Origin: Rhizaria sp. SCN 62-66
Taxonomy: Eukaryota; Rhizaria, unplaced
NCBI GenBank assembly: GCA_001724265.1
Contig: MEDY01000367.1
Span: 1 to 42,522, forward strand
DNA length: 42,522 nt
Reading direction: 5' to 3'
Positions 1-9,900 of this stretch are shown piece by piece. The position numbers were made by a program, and so were the translations under genes. A model generated the notes under the pieces. That model worked only from the letters and a program-made list of their open reading frames with translations. It was not told the origin of the DNA and made no database searches. The first letter of the stretch is position 1, and every line of letters starts with the position of its first letter.

Positions 1-759
1 CAATTTATTCAAACAACAATCGGACGACGTTTAAAAAACCGTAAAAATCAACCACTATCTCTATAATTTTCGCTCACTATCTGTATAATCGACTGTACAT
101 CATATTTGTATGCTTCGTTTAGAATCAAATTTAAATAAAAATATAAATATTGCGAAGAGAAATCGTCTTGAACAGATCAGTCCCAGTCAAAGCCTGCGGC
201 TTAAGTTCATCCCCTGCTCACGGTCATTCCGACCGCAGACTGGACCGACGATTTGACCGACCGCCAGCTGACCGAGACTGACCAACCGAACGAGTGCAGA
301 GACGAGCTCGAGAGGGATGAGTTGGGGGGATGTTGGGGGAACTTTTGCTCGGCCGGACGATCGTTGTTGGCGGTGTGGAAAAAAGAATGCCGGTTTTTTT
401 TGTTGCCGGTCAATGTGAGAGACATGTTAAAGCGGGCGGCGACGAAGCAAAGATGGTCTTTAAGCCCTCTTTTTCGTCGCGACAAGAGGCGCTGTCCGCG
501 GTGCCACTTTTCGGCCGCAGTCTCTCTCTCCCCGTAATCATCACTGCAACGCATCTCATTGTTTCCGCTCATTCTCATTCTTGTGATCTCTCGAATCTTT
601 TTTGTTTCTTCACATCCCACATAGCCCTTTCAACTTCTTTCGGGTGTTCCGACTCGCTATTCGACCCGACCGCAGTCGTCTTTCGTTCCTTCCCCAACCC
701 CCGCTTCCCCCCCTTTGCGCGTACGGCTTCCCCCCGCTCCTCGTTTCCGACCCGCGCTG
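1..759. other. intergenic / 5' flank of CK2 gene
   Basis: No gene is supported here. Bases 1-180 are AT-rich and hold a TATA-like string near 142-149, but that is about 600 nt from the next start codon, so I do not call it a promoter. From about 480 to 755 the plus strand is strongly pyrimidine-rich, which looks like 5' leader or promoter sequence of the kinase gene. Short open frames on both strands show no recognisable domain and no coding-like composition. Confidence 0.6.
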
Positions 760-2259
760 ATGCAGAAGGCCACGAGCACGCTTAGCGTGTCCTCCGTCTA
801 CCCCGACGTCAACCACCCCAACAACCGCGAGGATTGGGACTACGAGTCCTACCAGCCTGTCTGGCGTGACCAGGTATGTCTCCTTTCTACACCACAACAA
901 TGCAAAGATGCTGCATTTTGAGTCAAATTTTCGATATTTGCATTCTACTTTTTGTCGTCTCTCTTTCTCTTAAATGTGTTTTTCTCACAACCTCTTCTTC
1001 TCCACCGATCGCTCTCCCGCGCTTGTCCATATCCTTGTCTTTACCCCTCTTCGCATACGTTTTCCCGTTCCTTTGCTCTTGACTTCCCTCTTTGTCACCA
1101 CTCAGGACGACTATGAGGTGATCCGCTCCCTGGGCCGCGGCAAGTACTCCGAAGTCTTCCTCGGCGTCAACGTCGTGACCAACGCCAACGTCGTCATCAA
1201 GATCCTCAAGCCCGTCAAGCGCAAGAAGATTCGCCGTGAGATCAAGATCCTCCAGCACATCAACGGCGGGCCCAACATCATCCGCCTCGAAGACACGGTC
1301 AAGGACCCGATGTCCAAGACCTGCTCGCTCATCTTCGAGCACGTCGACGCGCAGGACTTCAAGCTCATGTACCCGCAGCTCACTGATATGGACGTGCGCT
1401 ACTACATGTTCCAGCTGCTTCGTGGACTCGACTACGCGCACTCGCGCGGCGTGATGCACCGCGACATCAAGCCCCATAACGTCATGATCGACCATAACCG
1501 CCGCTCGCTGCGCATCATCGACTGGGGACTGGCCGAGTTTTACCACGCTCGCACTGACTACAACGTGCGCGTCGCGTCGCGCTACTTCAAGGGCCCCGAG
1601 CTGCTGGTTGACATGCGCTACTATGACTACTCGCTCGATCTCTGGTCCTTCGGCTGCATGTTCGCCGGCATCATCTTCATCCTCCACCCGCTCTTCCACG
1701 GTCGCGACAACAACGACCAGCTCGTGCGCATCGTCAAGGTCCTCGGCTCCAAGGCCCTCTACGACTACGTCGCCAAGTACAAGCTCACGCTCGACCCCGC
1801 GCTTGCGCGTCTCATCCAGACGTGCCCCGCGCGCGACTTCTCCGCCTTTGTCACCGACGTACGTCTAACTTATTGAAACAAAACTGAAACAAAACAAAAC
1901 AAAAACGTAGTTGCTTCAATTTGGATCGTACTTTGCATATTTTGCTTTATACTTACACAATGTTGTTGTTCTGTTCTTTAATTGCTCTTTTGCTATTATA
2001 GGCGAACAAGCACCTGGCTAAGGCGGACGCTTTGGACCTGCTGTCCAAGGTTCTCGTGATGGACCACCAAGACCGTCTGACGGCCAAGCAGGCGATGGCG
2101 CACGCCTACTTCGATCCCGTGCGCGCAGAGATCGAGCAGCAGATCAAAGAGGAGGAGGCCGCCAAGGCCGTCGCCGCCTCCGCTGCCGCCGCCGCCGCTG
2201 CTGCTGCTGCTGGCTCCGCCGCCGCGACCGCTGATGCGGGTGGCAAGCGTATGGAGTAA
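760..2259 (+). CDS. CSNK2A1: casein kinase 2 catalytic subunit alpha (3 exons)
   Basis: Exons 760-873, 1106-1858 and 2002-2259 join in phase to a protein of about 374 residues. It is a constitutively active acidophilic Ser/Thr kinase; in other eukaryotes it binds CK2 beta and acts in nucleus and cytosol. Seen: glycine loop GRGKYSEVF (48-56), ATP-binding Lys70, the basic cluster [15 protein letters not shown] (73-87), HRDIKPHN with catalytic Asp158, and DWG (177-179), the CK2-specific form of the usual DFG. These lie two residues from the human positions 68, 156 and 175. The C-terminus [17 protein letters not shown] is also typical. ATG 760 is the first in-frame ATG and gives the short N-terminus normal for the family. 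Odd points: the segment [11 protein letters not shown] replaces the usual IFRKEPFFHG, and the protein ends in an Ala-rich tail of about 40 residues. The stop is TAA. The symbol is by orthology only. Confidence 0.96.
874..1105 (+). other. CK2 intron 1
   Basis: Phase-0 intron of 232 nt with donor GTATGT and acceptor CTCAG. The interior is T/C-rich, in contrast with the GC-rich exons. Removing it joins ...PVWRDQ to [10 protein letters not shown], the normal CK2 alpha sequence order. Confidence 0.95.
1859..2001 (+). other. CK2 intron 2
   Basis: Phase-0 intron of 143 nt with donor GTACGT and acceptor TATAG, AT-rich inside and with stop codons in frame. Removing it joins ...SAFVTD to [14 protein letters not shown], which matches CK2 alpha colinearly. 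Confidence 0.95.
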
Positions 2260-2762
2260 GCAAGCTTGCGAGAAGCAAATAAGGGAGTCTTTTGTGGGGA
2301 TAGGAAGCGGAGAAGGAAGGGAAAGATAGCATACACTCGTTATGAGATGAAACAACGCGAATGAAGCAATTAAGTACACTCTCAGATGGCGTCAAGCGAT
2401 GAGATATGCTTGGTTCGGCGTGTCACCTACGCAAGTGTATGAGGGAGGGGTTAGAAGATAATATACAACAATGTGTAAGAATAAATAAATTGTTTTATTA
2501 TAATATAGCATGTCTCAAACAATATATTTCTTTTTCGACTGTGAACATAAATATCTTGCTCTCCTAGGACACGTGTATGGATGAAATCTGGCGTCTACGC
2601 CAGTGGTGCTCACGGTCACCGTAGCTGCACAGCGGCCGAGTCTGTCGTTGGTCGGTTTGAAGAGAAACTGCTGTCGAACAAAAGTTGTTTCGAGGCACCT
2701 TTGTACATCGTTGAACAGACACACCACGCAAACCTCGTACGAGCAGTGTTGTTTAGTTCAAA
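2260..2762. other. spacer between CK2 and the next plus-strand gene
   Basis: No gene is supported. It holds the probable 3' end of the CK2 transcript, including the AATAAATAAA string at 2480-2489, and the 5' flank of the gene starting at 2763. I saw no tRNA box or clear repeat. Confidence 0.6.
2480..2489 (+). terminator. candidate polyadenylation signal of the CK2 gene
   Basis: Overlapping AATAAA hexamers lie about 220 nt after the CK2 stop and are followed by a T-rich stretch. The canonical eukaryotic hexamer is the only evidence. Confidence 0.4.
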
Positions 2763-5700
2763 ATGGCCGATGAGCAACGGCTGAAATACCCGAGGTTGAA
2801 TCTCAATATCGACGCTCATAACCAGCCTCTCTCCGAGGGCAGTCTTCTTCGGTACGTGTCCCATTTCCCCCGTCCCAACGGCCCGCTACAACCTCTTCTT
2901 GAAACGATACCAATGTAAACTACGTTATCCACAATGTATATATCAACAGGCTTTGCTTTTTAGCTCTCTTGCCCCTTTATTCCCCCGCGCTCATATGCTT
3001 TTTGGGCACTCCCTTCGTCTTCCTTGCCGTTTTTCTGGCAACTCTCTCTCGCGCTCGGCTCCGTTCTCTGCTGCGCACATGCGTACCTCTCTGTCTGTAG
3101 TGACTCGCGTCCCCTGGACCAGTATGCGTTTGACGTCACGCACCTCGTGCTGCGCTGGCTTCAGTTCCAAGGCATCCTGTGGCTGCTGGGCGTGTCCTAC
3201 CCCTGGCCCAAGGGCTGGCTCGACGCTACCTCTTGGTCGCTCTTCGCCAACCTGGACTTCTACTCCTTCTTCATGTACCATGGCACGGGCTACATGTCCC
3301 GCTTTGCCCACACTATCATCATCTTCCTGATTTTCCCCGTTCTCTCGGCGGTGTTTTACCTCGTCTTCAAGCTCCTCCCGCGCGACGAGCACACCAACGA
3401 GATGAAATCCTACCACCGCGGCTTCTACAACCTGGTTCTGCTGTGCGCGCAGCTTTTCTACATGCCGCTTGCGCTCGCCTTCTTTCGCGCCTTTATCTGC
3501 ACCGATGTCGCCGCGCTCGTCGACTCCTCGGCCGTGTCTGCCCCGACGCAGTGCAACACGTCGAACCACTACGCTCTCATCGCCCTAGCCATCGTGCTCG
3601 GCCTTCCCTTTCTCCTGGGCGTCCCCGCGCTGCTCTACCGCGCCGTCTCCAAGCGCCTTATTGTCTCTGACGCCTTTTTGCACGAGCGCTATCTTGTCGC
3701 GCGTGAAACCGAGTTCGCGCTCGGCCTCAACGACCTATACCTGCGCCATCGCATCCCGCTCTTCGTGTCGTACACGCGCCTCTGGGCGCACTTCCGCGCC
3801 GTCGACTGTGTCCAGTGCCTCTTCTACGCCGCTTTCGCCGTGCTGCTGGGCCCCGCCAACGCGCCCAGCGTCAGCATCCGCCCCATTTGCGCGTTGCTCG
3901 TGCTGCTCACCAACGTCTTCCCCTGGGCCGCGCGCATCCTCATCCGCCCCACGTACCGCATGTCGCTCTGCAACGCGATGCAGCACGTTGCCGACCTCTC
4001 CGTCTTTGTCACCGCCGTCATTGCACTCGTCACTGCGGGCAACCCTACCGCGATCCTCGCCTCCGTCGCGCGCATTGTCCCGCCGCTGGGCCTCTTCAAC
4101 GGCGCCGCGCTACTTATCCTGCTGCTCGCTGCGATCGTCGGCGCCGCCACGCACGTGTGGCCGACCTCCGAGGCCGACGTGCTCGACATCTGCGTCGCCA
4201 ACTCGGCGCTGCTCATGGCGCTCGACGCCGCACAGGCGCTGCAGCAGGAGGCCCTCTTCGCTCCGGCCGAGTTCTTCCCCAAATACAAGATCAAGGAGAT
4301 CGTCGCCCTGCTCAAGCAGTACCACGGCGACTTCACCGCTAAGCTCGCCCGCGCGCGCCGCGGCCACGAGCGGCTGCCGATCGTTCGTTTTGCGCGCCGT
4401 GAGCTCGCGCTTGACCCTGCCCGCGCCATCGAGCTCAACACGCAGCGCCGCGACATCGCCGTGTCACTGCTGTGGACCGTCGAGGACACGATCGAGGACC
4501 TGGTGCACCTCTACGGCGCGCTGCGCCACACGTTGTCTGCGTTCGACGAAGAGGGCGGCACGCAGTCAGAGCGCTTCCAGCGCATGCGCGAATGCCTCCG
4601 CGGGCTAGGCCGGTCGCTGCGCCAGAAGGCCGCCGACCGCATCCTCATGCACCCCGAGAAGCACATGCTGATCCGCAAGCTGCTGATCCTGCGCACGCTC
4701 GTCGGCAACGAGTTCATCAACAGCACGGCGCAGTCGCGGCGCTTCCAGCCCATCCCGGCCAAGACCGTCGCCGTGCTGCCCGCCAACGTCCCCGGACACG
4801 TCAACCCTGGCGTCAACGGCAACGGCGCTAACAACAACAGTAGCGGCGGCTTCAGCGGCAGCGCGGGGGGTGTGATGGGCTCCGAGTCAGGGCTTGTGTC
4901 CGTCGCGGCCCGCAGCGCGTCGCCCGGCGCGGCGGGCCCGTCGCCGCCCTCGACCGCGGGGTCGGCGTACCGCAACAACAGCCAGCGGGACCACGGCGAC
5001 GGCGAGCTCTCGCTCTTCGTCAACAGCAACAACAACAACAACAACGGCAGCAGTGGCAGTGTGGCCGTGGATGACGGCAGCGTCGGCGGCCGCGTCGGCA
5101 GCGCGGCGGGCTCCCAGCGCCACCAGCAGCATCAGCCACAGCAGCCGATGGAGCACAAGCACGCAGGCGCCGCCTCCCCCGTCGCCGCCAACGGCGCCAA
5201 CGACGACGACGATGATGACGGTGACGAGGATGAGGACGGGGACGACGCGGCCGCTGTGACGGTGGTGGCGTCTTCAGTCGCCGGATCCAGCCGTCCCGCT
5301 ACCGCGGCCGCCACTGCCAGCCGTCCTGGCACTGCTGCCGCCGCCGCCACCGCCGCTGGCTCTAAGGCTAGCGACAAGGATGACGACGACGACGAGGAGG
5401 ACGGCGAGGTTGATGTTGCTGTTAACACTGGCCCCGGCTCCGGCTCCGGCTCCGCTGCTGGCTCCGCTGCCGGCTCCCGCGCCGGGTCTCGTCCTGGCAC
5501 TGCGGGCCTACTCGCCGCCAACAACAACGGCGGCAGCAGCAGCAGCCGCGCTAACAGCCGTCCCGGCACCAGCGGCAGCGCCAACAGCCGCCCGGGCACC
5601 AGTGGCAGCGCTGCAGCCGCTCCGCCTGCTGCCGCCACTGACGACGGCGACGACGACGATGATGAGAACGACGAGGAGGAGGCTGAGGCGACCGGGGCTG

Positions 5701-5855
5701 ACGCTGCTGCCGAGGCTGAGGCCAAGCCCTTTTCTGAAGACAGCAACAGCGATGACGACAACGTTAATGCCCCTCTCGTGTCCGCCGCTGCCCCCGCCGC
5801 TGACGTTGACGCTGAGGCCGAGATTGACGTTGATGCTGACGAGGAGGAGGATTGA
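2763..5855 (+). CDS. multi-pass membrane protein with TRP-like protist module and acidic disordered tail (2 exons)
   Basis: Exons 2763-2851 and 3101-5855 join in phase 2 (split Arg codon) to about 947 residues. ATG 2763 has a good context (AAAATGG). After about 40 soluble residues comes a hydrophobic segment with the pattern ILWLLGVSYPWP...FANLDFYSFF (about 51-87), followed by some seven helices up to about residue 385, including FFRAFICTD and a short Cys-containing loop. From memory this order (WP...NLDF, membrane pairs, an Arg/Cys loop, then GxPALLY) resembles the C-terminal membrane module of many large protist surface proteins, which is loosely TRP-like; here it stands without the large ectodomain. 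Residues 385-590 are a charged, helical soluble region. Residues 590-947 are low complexity: N, S and A runs, acidic D/E blocks and repeated SRPGT motifs. Ligand and function are unknown. It is not an SPX/EXS phosphate exporter. The stop is TGA. Confidence 0.8.
2852..3100 (+). other. intron of the membrane protein gene
   Basis: Phase-2 intron of 249 nt, donor GTACGT and acceptor CTGTAG preceded by a pyrimidine tract. The exon 1 end (two bases of a codon) and the exon 2 start (one base) restore an Arg codon and the open frame. The acceptor choice rests on frame and polypyrimidine context; it is inferred, not proven. Confidence 0.8.
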
Positions 5856-5931
5856 ACACTGTCGTAAACTAGTGAGCTGATTCACCTCCCTTTGCTGTTT
5901 TTCCTCATTTTTTTTTGTTGATCAGCCTACT

Positions 5932-5937
5932 ATTAAA
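5932..5937 (+). terminator. candidate polyadenylation signal
   Basis: ATTAAA about 77 nt after the TGA stop of the preceding gene, within AT-rich DNA. Position and hexamer are the only evidence. Confidence 0.35.
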
Positions 5938-6019
5938 TACGTTTAATTGTACATCTGTAGCTACATATTCTGTTTTCTATATCACTCAACGTAACACGTC
6001 ATCATCTGTGCTTAGTTGA

Positions 6020-6052
6020 TGTCTGCAACTGCTGTGTAAGCTGTTGCAGACA
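6020..6052. repeat. perfect inverted repeat / hairpin
   Basis: Arms TGTCTGCAAC (6020-6029) and GTTGCAGACA (6043-6052) are exact complements. After one T-T mismatch the stem continues with GCT/AGC, leaving a five-base loop. That gives 13 pairs in 33 nt, about 165 nt beyond the upstream gene's stop. Function is unknown; it could be a 3' UTR element, a small RNA hairpin, or chance. Confidence 0.6.
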
Positions 6053-6353
6053 ACACGACTGGTGTCTTCTGTATTCACGGGTGTCATGTGTACTCGTAAC
6101 GCAGTCACTGCTGCTGTGTAGTATTACGACCACACGCACACACGACAACAACAACTGCTACTGTGTGTTGCAATGGAGCGAAGGTCATTGTTCAGGCCAA
6201 GGTGACTGAAACAAGCATGATAGATAGGAGGAAATATAACGACTCATACGATTGAAACGTGAATCGAAACAACAAATACAAGCTAAACACTATTATAATA
6301 CCCCGATTCTGTGGCAATAACGCTTGATCTATGCAGTCAAAAGTGGCTGTAAT

Positions 6354-6406
6354 CGCTCCCACCACAAGCAGCTTTGTTGGTGGTGGGTGACGCGAGGCTG
6401 GGAGCG
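6354..6406. repeat. nested inverted repeats
   Basis: CGCTCCCA (6354-6361) is complementary to TGGGAGCG (6399-6406), and the overlapping CCCACCAC (6358-6365) is complementary to GTGGTGGG (6380-6387). The two pairings partly exclude each other. No known RNA family is recognised. Confidence 0.45.
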
Positions 6407-6970
6407 AGGCAGAGCAAATGACTGTTAGGGGGGTGACGAGCCGTCCGGGAACGTGGAATTCACCGCTTTATGAGGGGCTAATCGTGCATATTTCAGGTAT
6501 TATCTTAATCCTATGGGTGTAGTACCTATGTATCGAAATGATGTTTAAAGTTGTCTTGTTTCTGACTCTCTGGAAGTCTCGGAGTTCGGGGACAGTGCGC
6601 TTGGTGGGAACCAACATCCGGTCTCGTTCGGGACAGTATTACTCCGTAGTATCGACTTATTTCGCAGATACAATTGAAGAATCAGTTTATCCTTGATTTG
6701 TTCTAACATAATCTTGTTGTTTAAAGTCTCAGTCAGTCGTACGACTCTGTGCCGAGTGCATTTTCGACTGCGAAGACGTCTCCTCACCTCTCGCGCACCC
6801 TTCTTTTTTCCTGCTCCTCCCGTGTCACGCATAGCTTTTTTCTTCTTACTTCAAGACTGAAGCCGCCTACGAGCCCTTCTGCCAGACTCGAACCCCACAC
6901 AGACTCAGTCTCCGCGCCTCACCAGCCCCATCTGCAGTCCGCCGCAGCCGCAGCGCCGCCGCCGCCGCCC

Positions 6971-9900
6971 ATGTCTGCCCCGTCGCAGCAGCAGCAGCGC
7001 CGCCCCGCGCCTGCCTCTGCCTTTCCAGCTTCATCGTCCTCCTTGCCCGCAGCCTCCCCGCGCGCCCCGCCAGGCGCCGCTGCCGGCGCCTCTGATTCTG
7101 ACGCGAAAGATGAGCCGTTGTACCTCAACCGGCCCGCGAGCGAGGGCGAGCCCGCGTCGTTCTGGGACGACATCCTCTTCTCCTACACCACCACGATCAT
7201 CGACAAGGCCGCCACGCGTACGCTCGAAGAGGATGACATGCTGCCGACGCGCCGACGCGACGAGTCGATGCTGCACGTCAACGAGCTCTCGGCGCAGTGG
7301 CGCTCCCGCGCCAGAGACCGCCGTAGGGACGACTTCGCGCGCGCCCTCGCCGTCGCGGAGGACGACATCTTACGGACACGCGCCGCCGACGCCGCCGACG
7401 CTGCGGCTGCTGCGGCCGCGGCCGCCGACGCCGCCGCGGGGCCCGGGCACAAGGACGGGCACGCGCGCTTCGTCGACGAGCCCGACTCGCCACACTACTA
7501 TCGCCATAACAGCGCTAACCCTCAGCGCCAACAGCAGCTACAGCAACAGCAACAGCAGGCTGTGTCGTCGTCGTCGTCCTTGGCGGCGTCGCCGTCGCCG
7601 CGCGGCCGCCTGCCCTCGCTGCCGGCGCCCATGGGAGTCTCCTCTTCACAATCCCAACTGCACCTGCACTCGCAGTCTCGGTCTCGCCTGAGCACGACCG
7701 CGGCCAGAGAGGAGCAGGCGCTCGCCAGTCTCTCGGCGCTCGCCCCGCCCAGCGGCGGCAACAACAACGCTCATGTCCACTTGGACGACTACTACAGCGC
7801 CAATAACGACGACGCCACCGTGCCCAGCGACCGCTACGACGGTCGCCCCAAGAACGGCGAGTTGCAAGATGACGAGGAAGACGATCAAGAGGCCGACGAA
7901 CTCCGTCTCCAGAACCTCTGGGGCGGCGCTCGCCTGCGCCGCCTGGGCCCGCCGCCGCTGGGCTTCCCAGTCTGGTCCGTGCCGGAGTCCTACGCCGGGG
8001 GCCGCCCGCGGCTGTACTTCAAACACAAGATCCTCGCCAAGGCCGCCGCGCAGGCGCACTTGCAGGCCCTGAGCGGCGTTGACGTCCCCACCGACGACGC
8101 CGAGGCCGTCGCCGCCGTCGCCGCCGCTGCTGCGGCCGCTGCGGAAGAGGGCGAGGATGACAGCGCTCTGAGCGTCGAGGAGAAGGCTGCGAAGCGCGAG
8201 ACGGCGATCGCGACCCGCTTGGCCAAAGCGGCCGACACCGAGGGCGACTGCGACGAGTCCGCCGCGGCCTCGCTCGCGCGGCTGGAGGCGCCCGGGACGC
8301 TGCTGCGGGCGATCCTGGCCACGTTTAAGTCGCAGCTAGCGTGGCTGGCGCTGATCATGCTGACCGAGTCGACGCTGCGGCTGACCCAGCCTCTCATGAT
8401 CCGCGAGCTCGTCTCGACGATCAAGAGCTACAACGACGACCATGGGTCCGCGGACGCCAATGCTGACGCGCGCGCCAACTCCGTCCAGCGCGGTCTGTTC
8501 TTCGCGTTCTTGCTCTCAATCTCGTCCTTCATGCTCGTGATCCTGCACCACAATTTCTTCCAACACGGCCAGTTCATGGGCGCCCGCGTACGGCAAACGC
8601 TCATGGCGATGATCCACCGCAAGTCGCTGCGCCTCCACCCGGCGGCGCTGACGCTCACGTCGCCCGGGCAGATCGCAAACATGATCTCGTCGGATCTGCA
8701 GCGCTTCGAGCGCTGGGGACCGTTCTCGCACGTGCTGTGGCAGGCGCCGCTGCAGGCCTTTCTGCTCTCGCTCCTCCTCGTCGGACAGGTACGCTTCATA
8801 TGAAATATCCACATGCTTGAAATAACATTTCTAAGTTTTATATATTCAATTGTACACTCGTGTTCCTCTTTTATTTGTCGATCTCCTTCTTCATTTTTGT
8901 ATTCTCGATCTTCTTCTCATGTTTTCCCTCTTCGGTCTCTTTGCGCTCGCTTTTGTCGTCGCTCGCCTTCCGCTTCAGGTCGGCGTCTACCCGACGCTGG
9001 CCGCGATGTCCGTGCTGGCGCTGCTGATGCCGCTGCAGCTCTTTATCGGCCGCGCCTTCGGCCGCATCCGCTCCACAGTCGCGCGCGTCACCGACACCCG
9101 CATCCGTCTCCTCCGCGAGAGCATCTTCGGCGCGCGCGTGATGAAGCAGTACGCGTGGGAGGACGCGTACTTGACCAAGATCGCCGCCGTGCGCGCCAAG
9201 GAGATCGGTATCATCGTCAGCGGCGCCGGGATGAAGGCCGTCAACATCGGCCTCTTCATGTCCTCCAACACGCTCATCGTGCTCGCCACCGTTATCACGC
9301 ACAAGTTCACCGGGGGAGACATGACTGCGGAGACCATTTTTTCGGTCCTGTCGCTCCTTGCCGTCGCGCGCAAGGACCTCTCGCTGCGCTTCGCCAACTG
9401 CATCGAGGTCAGCAACGAGTGCTGGGTCGCTCTGCGCCGCGTCTCGGCCTTCCTGCGCCTCCAAGAGGTCGAATCCAGCGACCTGGACAACGACGCCGTT
9501 GCCGCTGCGGCGCTGGACGGCACCTCGACCGCCGTGGCCTCCGCTGCGGCCGCCGCACGGCGATCGCACGCGCTGGCGACCGCGCGCGCGGCCCGCACCG
9601 CTCGCAGCTACGCGCGGCTTGCCGAGCACCACCACAGGGGCGACGCCGCCGACTACTACTACGACGACGGCGAGGAGGACTCCGCGCTCGCGGCCGTTGC
9701 GGCCGCCGCGGACGAGGAAGACGGCGCCGCCGCCGCCGTGGTGACCGCCACGGGCCAGGTCGCGCCTGGCATCGCGCTCATCCCGATCATCTTGGAGGCG
9801 TTGCTGCCGGGTCCGCCGTTCGACGCCGAGGACGAGCAGGGCACGTTGTCCCTCTCCTCAGCCTCCGCGGCGTCCGCCAACGCGGCCAACGCGACGTCGC

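Larger units (their letters stand above)
5856..6970. other. spacer and 5' flank of the ABC transporter gene
   Basis: No gene is supported. It contains a possible ATTAAA polyadenylation signal (5932-5937), a strong hairpin (6020-6052), nested inverted repeats (6354-6406) and a pyrimidine-rich leader from about 6770. The ABC reading frame is open upstream of 6971 to about 6749, but without an ATG. Confidence 0.55.

Noticed and set aside
207-620. 137-codon minus-strand open frame left of CK2
   Set aside because: No domain, no coding-like third-base bias, and it overlaps the probable CK2 5' flank.
2763-5855. SPX/EXS (XPR1-type) phosphate exporter
   Set aside because: No SPX helices or EXS motifs; the WP...NLDF membrane pattern fits the TRP-like protist module better.
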